NCBI GenBank assembly: GCA_009788105.1
Contig: WQSD01000003.1
Coordinates: forward strand, 1 to 19,271
Length of the DNA stretch: 19,271 nt
Source of the DNA: Oscillospiraceae bacterium
GTDB taxonomy: Bacteria; Bacillota; Clostridia; Oscillospirales; CAG-272
Reading direction: 5' to 3'
The translations under genes and the position numbers were made by a program. A model generated the notes under the pieces. That model was given only the letters and a program-made list of their open reading frames with translations. It did no database searches and had not been told where the DNA came from. Numbering within the stretch: position 1 is the first letter of the stretch; every line of letters begins with the position of its first letter. Positions 6,462-12,766 of this stretch are shown one piece after another.

Positions 6462-7404
6462 TTGTTTCCTCGTTTTTAGCTTTTGTTTTTTGTATGGTTA
6501 ATGTGTTTCTTTCCCAAAACACGCCCTGTTCATATCCTTGAATAGCTGGTCTTTTTTCAATTGTTTCAAGTCGTTTTTGGGATATGGCGCAATATTCTGC
6601 TTCTTTTTCAATTCCAATATAATTTCTGCCTAATTTTTTTGCCACTACTGCCGTTGTCCCTGACCCTAAAAACGGGTCAAGTACAAGGTCGTCCACATTT
6701 GAGCTTGCCAAAATCAGCTTTGCCATCAGCTTTTCGGGTTTTTGGGTTGGATGGGTTGTGTTTTCTGGCATTGACCAATAAGGTATAGTTATGTCATCCC
6801 AAAAGTTTGATGGAAATGTATCTCTAAAATTGCCATCTTTGGTTTCATACCAGTCTTTTGGATTGCCGTTTTCTTTATATGGAGCAATAACCTTTCTCCG
6901 TATTTTAACATCATCAACATTAAAAGTGTAATTTTTAGGTGAAAGTGTCGCAAACCATATATCCTCCATCGAGTTTTTCCAATTAGCAAGCGCCCCTCGC
7001 CCTTTTTCCCTTTGCCATGTTATCCTGTTTTGTATTACAAAATAGTCGCTTAAAACTGCTCCAATAACAAGGCTGGTTTTCCAATCAGCACAAACATAAA
7101 TTGATGCGTGCGGTTTTAGTGACGGGACGGCTTTTTCTATCCATTCACGTGTGAACTTTATATATTCTTCATTGCTTGTTTGACGAAAAGGTGTCGAGCC
7201 ATATTTTTTGTCAAGGTTATACGGAGGGTCTACTATTAGTAAATCTACTGTTTTTTGTGGCAAAGTTGGTAAGACTCCCATTGCATCGCCGTGAATAATT
7301 GTGTTTGATGTGTTTTTGTTACTACAATATGGAAGGCATTTTGTTAAATAACTTTGTTCTTCGTCTTTTAGTAATGATATTGTTTTATTTCGCGCTGATT
7401 TCAT
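6439..7404 (-). CDS. Type II DNA methyltransferase, beta class (DPPY; probably N6-adenine)
   Basis: The enzyme transfers a methyl group from S-adenosylmethionine to a base in its target site. Motif IV, VDPPYNLD (Asp59), comes first and the cofactor-binding motif I, LDPFLGSGTT (Asp243), comes late, followed by GIEKEAEYC. This order is the beta class, and HPTQKPEKL supports it. DPPY favours N6-adenine over N4-cytosine. I chose the ATG at 7404 (321 residues) because AAAAGGAG lies 6 bases upstream; the frame is open to a GTG at 7434 that overlaps the recF stop, but that start has no clear binding site. The gene is AT-rich, follows recF by 26 bases and overlaps the nuclease gene. Target specificity cannot be read from sequence. 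Confidence 0.88.
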   Translation of the reverse strand: MKSARNKTISLLKDEEQSYLTKCLPYCSNKNTSNTIIHGDAMGVLPTLPQKTVDLLIVDPPYNLDKKYGSTPFRQTSNEEYIKFTREWIEKAVPSLKPHASIYVCADWKTSLVIGAVLSDYFVIQNRITWQREKGRGALANWKNSMEDIWFATLSPKNYTFNVDDVKIRRKVIAPYKENGNPKDWYETKDGNFRDTFPSNFWDDITIPYWSMPENTTHPTQKPEKLMAKLILASSNVDDLVLDPFLGSGTTAVVAKKLGRNYIGIEKEAEYCAISQKRLETIEKRPAIQGYEQGVFWERNTLTIQKTKAKNEETNAAQVTF

Positions 7405-7410
7405 TGGTTT

Positions 7411-7418
7411 TTTCTCCT
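7411..7418 (-). promoter_or_regulatory. Ribosome binding site that sets the methyltransferase start
   Basis: AAAAGGAG on the minus strand lies 6 bases before ATG 7404 and inside the longer GTG-started frame. It argues for the shorter protein. Confidence 0.7.
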
Positions 7419-7430
7419 TTTCCCACGTTC

Positions 7431-8528
7431 TCACCCACCAGCCCTCATCTCGCCCCCGTCGACCTCCACCACATTCGCTTCGCCCAGCACCCCCATCTGT
7501 CGCAGGGCGTGATATTCGGTGTCAGCACAGGTGATGATTGTCTGCCCGCTGTCCACGTGACGCAAAATGTACTCCCGCCGTCCGCTGTCCAGCTCGGACA
7601 GCACATCGTCCAGTAGGTACACTGGGCGTTCCCCTGTCGCCTGGTGGGAGATTTCCCCCTCGGCGAATTTCAGGGCAATGGCAAGGCTTCGTTGCTGTCC
7701 TTGCGAGCCAAATCTGCGGGCGGAAAACTCGTTTAACGAGATTTCCACATCCTCTCGGTGGATTCCGTACAGACTTGCCCCCGCTCTCGCCTCCCGCTCA
7801 AGATTGGCGGTCAGCTGGCGGAAATACTCCTCTTTCGTTGCCCCACAGCGATATTCCACCGCGGGCTTTTCCCGCTCACCGGTCATGTCAGCGAAGATTT
7901 CCACAAGGCTTGTGGATAACTTCTCCACATATTCCACACGGCGCACCGCCACCTGTGCGGCAAGCTCGGCGAGCTTTTCGCTCCATATGTCGATAGTGGC
8001 GTCAAAAGCGGGGCGGTTGGTGAAATATTCCCCGAAAAGGCGGTTGCGCTGGGCAAGAGCGGCGTAATATTCCCGCAAATTCGCCATGTATATTCGGTCA
8101 ATTTGGGAGATGGCAATGTCCAAAAACTGCCGCCGCTCGCTTGGGCCGTCGCGGATAATTGACAGATGCTCCGGGTAGAAAAAGACAGCACGCAAGTTGC
8201 CGATAAACTCGCTCATTTTGGGCAGAGGCACGGCATTTTTACTGCATTCTCGCCGCCCGTCACGTGTCCATGACAGCTTTAAGGTGTTGGTGCGGTGGGT
8301 GTCGGTGTACTTCACCTCCACGCTACCTCGCTCCTCCCCGTGGCGGATAAATTCCCGCTCACGACTACTGCGATGACTCCGCCCCCCGGCGCAGAGATAT
8401 ATGCCCTCAAGGGCGTTGGTCTTCCCCTGGGCGTTCTTGCCGTACAGCAGATTCAGTCCGGGTGAAAGGGTGAGTTGTGCGGTGGCAATATTGCGGAAGT
8501 TGGTGTAGGTGATTTCAGTGCAATGCAT
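7431..8528 (-). CDS. recF: Recombination and gap-repair ATPase RecF
   Basis: RecF is an SMC-like ABC ATPase that binds gapped DNA and, with RecO and RecR, helps load RecA. The 365-residue length is typical. Motifs: N-terminal YTNFRNI, Walker A GKNAQGKT (Lys36), ABC signature region GSQGQQRSLAIALK, Walker B YLLDDVLSELD (Asp307-Asp308). It starts 2 bases after the stop of the small upstream ORF, with only a weak ribosome binding site, which suggests translational coupling. It is GC-rich, in contrast to the methyltransferase that follows. A consensus DnaA-box sequence occurs within it at 7911-7919. Confidence 0.96.
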   Translation of the reverse strand: MHCTEITYTNFRNIATAQLTLSPGLNLLYGKNAQGKTNALEGIYLCAGGRSHRSSREREFIRHGEERGSVEVKYTDTHRTNTLKLSWTRDGRRECSKNAVPLPKMSEFIGNLRAVFFYPEHLSIIRDGPSERRQFLDIAISQIDRIYMANLREYYAALAQRNRLFGEYFTNRPAFDATIDIWSEKLAELAAQVAVRRVEYVEKLSTSLVEIFADMTGEREKPAVEYRCGATKEEYFRQLTANLEREARAGASLYGIHREDVEISLNEFSARRFGSQGQQRSLAIALKFAEGEISHQATGERPVYLLDDVLSELDSGRREYILRHVDSGQTIITCADTEYHALRQMGVLGEANVVEVDGGEMRAGG

Positions 8529-8530
8529 AC

Positions 8531-8716
8531 TTAATCTTCGTCTGCAACAGCATACATTTCTTCGGTTGTTAATTGTGCTTGTTTCAGCTTTTCCACTAAA
8601 ACTTCCAGCTCGTCTGATACTTTGCCTAGCATTTTGACGGTTGTTTCAAGTACATCAACTGTTGTTGCCATACGCCCCGCCATGTGAAAATACATTGATT
8701 TATAGTCAGGTTTCAT
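8531..8716 (-). CDS. Small coiled-coil-like protein between dnaN and recF, unknown function
   Basis: I chose the ATG at 8716 (61 residues, MKPDYKSMYFHM...) because GGAG lies 6 bases upstream. An in-frame ATG at 8728 adds four residues but has no binding site of its own. The protein is mostly predicted helix with heptad-like Val/Leu spacing at about residues 17-48 and an acidic end. No catalytic motif or membrane segment is visible. In many Bacillota this slot holds yaaA, an S4-type RNA-binding protein; this sequence shows no S4 pattern. It resembles small proteins of the KPDY-x-x-MY type that I associate with clostridial and phage genomes, from memory only. Its tight spacing to recF supports a real gene. 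Confidence 0.6.
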   Translation of the reverse strand: MKPDYKSMYFHMAGRMATTVDVLETTVKMLGKVSDELEVLVEKLKQAQLTTEEMYAVADED

Positions 8717-8749
8717 TTTGTTCTCCATAATTTAATGTTTTTGAAAGGT

Positions 8750-8978
8750 GTGAAAAACTTTTTTCAAAAAGTTTCAGGGTGAAGAAAAACCCTGGAACAC
8801 TTGGGGCGTTGCCCCAAACCCCACCAGAAAACTTTTTTCAAAAAGTTTTCTGGACTTTCAAAAAACCTTACTACAAAAGCATTTCATGCTTTTGCGTCAA
8901 GAAGTTTTTAGTCAAATTTTTTTCAAAAAATTTGTGCGGTGTGGGCGCACAGCCCACGGTCTTGACCTTTTTCTTCAG
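8750..8978 (-). repeat. Multi-hairpin repeat module, copy A (downstream of dnaN)
   Basis: Read on the minus strand: GGTCAAG, GTGGGC/GCCCAC hairpin, CAAATTTTTT/AAAAAATTTG hairpin, a hairpin built on AAAAGCAT/ATGCTTTT (8875-8893), then a long CCAGAAAAC.../GTTTTCTGG stem (8824-8853), a TGGGGC/GCCCCA stem and a CAGGGT/ACCCTG stem. Nearly all of it matches copy B at 10301-10493 in inverted orientation. The remaining gap between dnaN and the small ORF (8717-9038) holds only fragments of the same family, including another AAACTTTTTGAA-type stem near 8755-8775. Confidence 0.85.
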
Positions 8979-9038
8979 GTTGAAACTTTATTCAAAAAGT
9001 TTTCTGTTACCTTATCCTTTGTTTGCACTTCGTTCCCC

Positions 9039-10271
9039 CTACACTCCTTCTTTCATCCGCACAGGGAACACCATGTACAAAAATTTCTCTTGGATTTCCT
9101 CTTTTTGTGGAGCGGTTTCGGGGGTTTCTGTCGAGGTTTCGGGTTCAGTGGGGTCGCCATCTTCCGCGTCTGTTGGCGGTGTTGCATCTTCCACAGGAGT
9201 AATCAGCATACTTGTGCTTGGGGTTTGCATTGTCAGCTTCACCACTTCCCCTGTGGCGGCCTTTAGGGCATCTAACAAGAAGCGACAGTTAAAGCCGATT
9301 GTTATGTCATCCCCCTCTTTGTCCGCCGCAAGCTCGTCAAACATTGACGACGTGGTAGAGTTAGAGCTAACCACAAGCCCATTTTCCGTAAACTCGCACT
9401 TCACATAGCCAATTGCCATGCCAAGGCTTTTATCCTCTGTGATAAGGGTTGCACGTTCAAGAGATTTTATCAGCTCGGCACGGTCAACTGTCACCTCGAT
9501 TTTGTAGTTTGTAGGGATAACTTTTTCATAGTCGATATACGCCTTGTCAATAAGGCGTGAGAAGAAGATATTATCATCAAACATAAAGATAACATGACGG
9601 CGGACATACACAATTTCCACGTCACTATAGTCATCCGGCGCGATTTTCATCAGTTCGGACAAGGTTCGCCCGGGAATGATAAATGACAGGTCAAACTCGT
9701 CTTCCGTGGTGGTTTTCGGGGTAATTTCTTTTTCACGAATGGCAAGACGATTTCGGTCGCACCCTACCAACTTTAGAGTGTTGCCCTTCACGTCAAAAAA
9801 CGCACCGGTCAGTTCCGGCATTTGGTCGTTGTTGCCTACCGCATGGAACACTTGGTTCACTGCTCCGCGCAGGTCTTTCCCTGACAAAATAAAGCTCTGC
9901 TCCCCGGTCAGCTCCGGCATAGCGGGAAACTCCTCACCTGCAATGGCGGCTGTGGAGAATTCGCTTTTCCCACTTTTGATTTTTGCTGTGCCGCGGTCGT
10001 TGACAGTTATGGTAATGTCCCCTGTCATGGTGCGGATCATGCGGGACAGCTTGCCTGCATTGATAATCCAGCTACCCTGCTCCTGCACATCAGCTTCTAC
10101 AGTTTTACGAAAGCCTTTTTCAAGGTCGTAAGAGGATAGTGTGCAATTAGCGTTATCATCAGTAGTAAACAAAATTCCTTCTATTGCGGCAATAGTGTTT
10201 TTGTTACTCACCGCACTCATTGCCATGCCCACCGCCTCAATAAGCAGGTCTTTGTCGAATGTTATTTTCAT
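9039..10271 (-). CDS. dnaN: DNA polymerase III beta sliding clamp
   Basis: DnaN forms the ring-shaped homodimer that tethers DNA polymerase and many repair proteins to DNA. The N terminus (MKITFDKDLLIEAVGMAMSA) and the pattern of three repeated clamp domains fit the family throughout. At 410 residues it is about 35 longer than usual. The excess is a Pro/Thr/Glu/Asp-rich segment at 361-396, inserted between the two last strands (MLITPVED and FLYMVFPVR), followed by a short KEGV extension. The start has a strong GGAGG site 5 bases upstream. The gene lies alone between two inverted copies of the multi-hairpin repeat; I found no clear -35/-10 pair within the upstream copy. Confidence 0.96.
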   Translation of the reverse strand: MKITFDKDLLIEAVGMAMSAVSNKNTIAAIEGILFTTDDNANCTLSSYDLEKGFRKTVEADVQEQGSWIINAGKLSRMIRTMTGDITITVNDRGTAKIKSGKSEFSTAAIAGEEFPAMPELTGEQSFILSGKDLRGAVNQVFHAVGNNDQMPELTGAFFDVKGNTLKLVGCDRNRLAIREKEITPKTTTEDEFDLSFIIPGRTLSELMKIAPDDYSDVEIVYVRRHVIFMFDDNIFFSRLIDKAYIDYEKVIPTNYKIEVTVDRAELIKSLERATLITEDKSLGMAIGYVKCEFTENGLVVSSNSTTSSMFDELAADKEGDDITIGFNCRFLLDALKAATGEVVKLTMQTPSTSMLITPVEDATPPTDAEDGDPTEPETSTETPETAPQKEEIQEKFLYMVFPVRMKEGV

Positions 10272-10300
10272 GTTTCCTCCGGTAAAAATGGTTTAGTCGG

Positions 10301-10493
10301 TTAAGGTCAAGGTCAAAGGACAAAGGTCAAGGTCGTGGGCTGTTCGCCCACACCCAACCAGTTTTTTGAAAAAAACTGGACTAAAAACTTTTTCTCACAA
10401 AAGCATTTCATGCTTTTATAGCAAGGTTTTTGAAAGTCCAGAAAACTTTTTGCAAAAAGTTTTCTGGTGGGGTTTGGGGCAACGCCCCATGGT
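10301..10493 (+). repeat. Multi-hairpin repeat module, copy B (between dnaN and oriC)
   Basis: In order: tandem GGTCAAGG; GTGGGC/GCCCAC (10335-10351); CCAGTTTTTT/AAAAAACTGG (10358-10379); AAAAGCAT-TTC-ATGCTTTT (10399-10417); CCAGAAAAC/GTTTTCTGG (10438-10467); TGGGGC/GCCCCA (10475-10489). It is the inverted partner of copy A on the other side of dnaN. Confidence 0.87.
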
Positions 10494-10585
10494 GTTTTTT
10501 GCTATATAAGGTTTTGAAGGTGTTAGAAACTTCTGTTGAAATATGTAGCTTATATAAATCAATATATTATATCTAAAAGGCTTAT

Positions 10586-10600
10586 TAGTAGTATTAGTAT
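10586..10600 (+). promoter_or_regulatory. DnaA-trio-like repeats of the origin unwinding element
   Basis: TAG-TAG-TAT-TAG-TAT runs directly into a short GC cluster (GCCCTG, 10601-10606), then a DnaA box at 10614-10622. The Bacillus subtilis unwinding system has the same order: trios of form (T/A)A(G/A), GC cluster, box. Three of five triplets match that rule exactly. The AT-rich stretch begins immediately on the left. Confidence 0.6.
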
Positions 10601-10770
10601 GCCCTGTTAGAACTGTTGATAACTGCTATACGCCTTGCGGCGCAAAAACAAAGTGCCATCGGTATTATGGATAAACTATAGACAAAGTATGTGGGAAATC
10701 TGTTGACTGCTGTGGACAAAAAACAAGCTAAAATTAAACCCAAGTTTTCCACAGATAAACTAACAGAAAC

Positions 10771-10779
10771 TTATCCACA
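10771..10779 (+). promoter_or_regulatory. Perfect DnaA box
   Basis: TTATCCACA, the consensus DnaA-binding 9-mer, is flanked within 20 bases on each side by TTTTCCACA boxes (10745-10753 plus, 10785-10793 minus). Confidence 0.85.
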
Positions 10780-10858
10780 TTTACTGTGGAAAAGAGAAGG
10801 GAAGAGAAAGGTCAAGGACATCAGAAACATATAATATAATATTTTGAAAAAAAGTCAG

Positions 10859-11016
10859 GTCGTGGGCTTTGCGCCCACACCGCACAAGTTTTTTGAAAAA
10901 AACTTGACTAAAAATTTTTCTTCAGACTGTTTATCTAAAGTTTTTGTGGGTTGTAGGGGGTTTTTTCAAAAACCGCCCTACGCTTTTGACCTTGTCCCTT
11001 GACCTTGACTTTGTCC
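10859..11016 (+). repeat. Multi-hairpin repeat module, copy C (downstream of dnaA)
   Basis: GTGGGC/GCCCAC (10862-10878) and CAAGTTTTTT/AAAAAACTTG (10885-10906) are followed by a segment without the AAAAGCAT hairpin. Then comes a palindrome beginning GTAGGGG and ending CCCTAC (10953-10981), and tandem CCTTGACC. A 46-base block (10938-10983) is identical to 12667-12712 in copy D. GGTCAAGG at the left (about 10809) and CCTTGACC at the right form terminal inverted repeats. Confidence 0.83.
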
Positions 11017-11036
11017 TTGTCATTTAACCTTAATTC

Positions 11037-12389
11037 TTAACTGCCCTCTCTGATTTCCATTATAAGAGCGTTCACTTCCATTTCAATGGACGGGTTCGAT
11101 TCTATTGCCTTTTCAATTACATTGAGAGATGACATGACTGTGGAATGGTCACGACCGAACGCCTTGCCGATTGCCGGCAGGGACATATCAATTACAGAAC
11201 GGACAATGTAGATTGCAACATGGCGGGCGTTGGATATGTCTTTTGCTCGCTTGCGACTTTTAATGTCATCAACAGCAACAGAATACTTTTCCGCTACCTT
11301 GGTGATGATTTTTTCGATTGTCACCGCTATTGGCTCGTTACCAATAAGTAGGTCGGTGGTACATTCTTTTGCAAGGGCAACAGAGATAGTATGCTCGCCA
11401 AGAAAACTTTTCGCACCAATACGCTTTATCGCTCCCTCAAGCTGGCGTATGTTGCTTTTAAGGTTTTCCGCAAGGTATGTGAGAACATCGTTTGGCAGGG
11501 TAACGCCAATTGCCGCCGCCTTGTTTTTCATGATAGCAATACGAAGCTCGAAGTCGGGAATTTGCACATCAGCGATAACGCCGCTTTCGAAACGGGAGCG
11601 GAGGCGGTTCTCTAAGGTTTTCATGTCACGGGGAGGGCGGTCAGACGCAAGAACAATTTGCTTGCCGGCATCGTGAAAAGCGTTGAAAGTGTGGAAAATT
11701 TCTTCTTGGACACTTTCTTTCCCTGCGATGAACTGAATATCATCAATAAGAATCATGTCAACGGCACGATATTTTTGTCTGAAAACATGAGAATTGCGAA
11801 GAGCAAAACTCTCGATTAGTTGATTAGTGAACTCTTCTCCCTTAATATAGATGACACTTGCCTGTGGCATACGCGCTTTTGTTTGGTTCATAATAGCGTA
11901 CAGCAGATGAGTCTTGCCTAACCCGCTTGCACCATAAATGAAGAGAGGGTTGTACACGCTTACAGTGCTTTTCGCCACGGCGGTGGCAGCAGAAAATGCG
12001 AACTTGTTACTGTCACCAACGATGAAATTGTCGAAAGTGTAACCTGCACTGGCAAGAATAGAGTTGTCGTGACTGGAAATGACAGCAGGTGGCGGCTCTT
12101 CCGGCGGGTCGGGGGTTGTCACAGGGAAAGAGGTGGCAGGACTGTGTTCAGTGGAGCGAATGTAAACATCAATAGAACCAATGACCTCGGAAAAGATTTC
12201 CCGCAGATTTTTCAGATATTTTTTTTCAATAAAATCTTTTTTCAGGTTACTGTCAACGCCAATGATGGCTTGTTCGGTGTCAAGGAAAAGCAAAGATGCC
12301 TCGGCAAACCAAATGTTGTATACCGAGGTGGGGTTTTGTTCTTTTAATTTGTCTTGGACAAAAGTCCAAATTTGATTTTGTTCGCTCAT
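11037..12389 (-). CDS. dnaA: Chromosomal replication initiator DnaA
   Basis: DnaA binds 9-mer boxes, forms an ATP-dependent filament and opens the origin. The protein has 450 residues, as in other Bacillota. Domain I (IWTFVQDKLKEQNP, about 7-75) is followed by a short Pro/Glu-rich linker, and TFDNFIVGDSNKFA opens the AAA+ domain, with Walker A GASGLGKT (Lys159) and Walker B LIDDIQF (Asp216-Asp217). The C-terminal DNA-binding domain carries the signature KAFGRDHSTVMSSL. The ATG at 12389 gives the standard N terminus, but no Shine-Dalgarno match precedes it. A sigma-70-type promoter lies about 60 bases upstream. Downstream is repeat copy C and then oriC. Confidence 0.98.
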   Translation of the reverse strand: MSEQNQIWTFVQDKLKEQNPTSVYNIWFAEASLLFLDTEQAIIGVDSNLKKDFIEKKYLKNLREIFSEVIGSIDVYIRSTEHSPATSFPVTTPDPPEEPPPAVISSHDNSILASAGYTFDNFIVGDSNKFAFSAATAVAKSTVSVYNPLFIYGASGLGKTHLLYAIMNQTKARMPQASVIYIKGEEFTNQLIESFALRNSHVFRQKYRAVDMILIDDIQFIAGKESVQEEIFHTFNAFHDAGKQIVLASDRPPRDMKTLENRLRSRFESGVIADVQIPDFELRIAIMKNKAAAIGVTLPNDVLTYLAENLKSNIRQLEGAIKRIGAKSFLGEHTISVALAKECTTDLLIGNEPIAVTIEKIITKVAEKYSVAVDDIKSRKRAKDISNARHVAIYIVRSVIDMSLPAIGKAFGRDHSTVMSSLNVIEKAIESNPSIEMEVNALIMEIREGS

Positions 12390-12450
12390 TGTTTTTGTCG
12401 TTTAATAGGAGAATTTAAGTAGTATGGTGAAAGATTTTTCTTCCTTATAT

Positions 12451-12479
12451 ATTATATCATAGTTACTGGAAAAATGCAA
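12451..12479 (-). promoter_or_regulatory. dnaA promoter, sigma-70/sigma-A type
   Basis: On the minus strand TTGCAT (12479-12474) and TATAAT (12456-12451) are separated by exactly 17 bases. Transcription would start near 12444, leaving a leader of about 55 bases before dnaA. No DnaA box is visible next to it. Confidence 0.75.
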
Positions 12480-12523
12480 GACTTTTTTTGGTGAGAGGGA
12501 AATATTTTTAATCTTTGTAGAAA

Positions 12524-12553
12524 TCGAAAAACCACTCTTTGTTAGAGTGGTTT
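12524..12553 (-). terminator. Intrinsic terminator of the polA transcription unit
   Basis: On the minus strand the stem AAACCACTCT / AGAGTGGTTT with a 5-base loop ends in a run of five T (TTTTT). It lies about 215 bases beyond the polA stop, past repeat copy D, and just before the dnaA promoter, which separates the two transcription units. Confidence 0.8.
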
Positions 12554-12560
12554 CAGACTG

Positions 12561-12748
12561 AAGAAAAAGGTCAAGGTCGTGGGCTTTCCGCCCACACCCG
12601 ACCACCTTTTTGTAAAAAGGTGGAACAAAAACTTTAGTATAAACGCATTTCATGCTTTTAAGAAAAAAGTTTTTGTGGGTTGTAGGGGGTTTTTTCAAAA
12701 ACCGCCCTACGCCCTTGACCTATCCCTTGACCTTGCTCTTGACCTTAA
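12561..12748 (+). repeat. Multi-hairpin repeat module, copy D (downstream of polA)
   Basis: In order: AAGGTCAAGG; GTGGGC/GCCCAC (12579-12595); CCACCTTTTT/AAAAAGGTGG (12602-12623); an imperfect AAACGCAT-TTC-ATGCTTTT; a palindrome starting GTAGGGG and ending CCCTAC (12682-12710); tandem CCTTGACC. It lies before the terminator, so it would form the 3' untranslated part of the polA transcript. Confidence 0.85.
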
Positions 12749-12766
12749 TTCTTCATTGCCTCTGCC

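Larger units (their letters stand above)
10531..10800. other. Probable chromosomal replication origin (oriC)
   Basis: The dnaA-dnaN gap holds a cluster of DnaA-box-like 9-mers beside an AT-rich zone. Boxes: TTATCCACA at 10771-10779 (perfect, plus), TTTTCCACA at 10745-10753 (plus) and 10785-10793 (minus), TTGTCCACA at 10711-10719 (minus), TTTCCCACA at 10690-10698 (minus), TTATCCATA at 10666-10674 (minus), TTATCAACA at 10614-10622 (minus). The AT-rich zone is about 10541-10586. Position, box density and the trio-like repeats at 10586-10600 together support an origin. The rest of the gap (10272-11036) is repeat copies B and C. Confidence 0.88.

Noticed and set aside
8779..9408. Plus-strand open frame of 209 codons over repeat copy A and the end of dnaN
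   Set aside because: Half is repeat and half is antisense to dnaN; similar short frames appear in other repeat copies because of their A/T-rich stems.
12402..12698. Minus-strand open frame of 98 codons between polA and dnaA
   Set aside because: It runs through the hairpin repeat, the terminator and the dnaA promoter; the sequence is explained by these elements and shows no binding site.
8741..12750. CRISPR array, because of repeated similar units
   Set aside because: The units are not equally spaced, are internally palindromic, occur in both orientations and have genes rather than short spacers between them.
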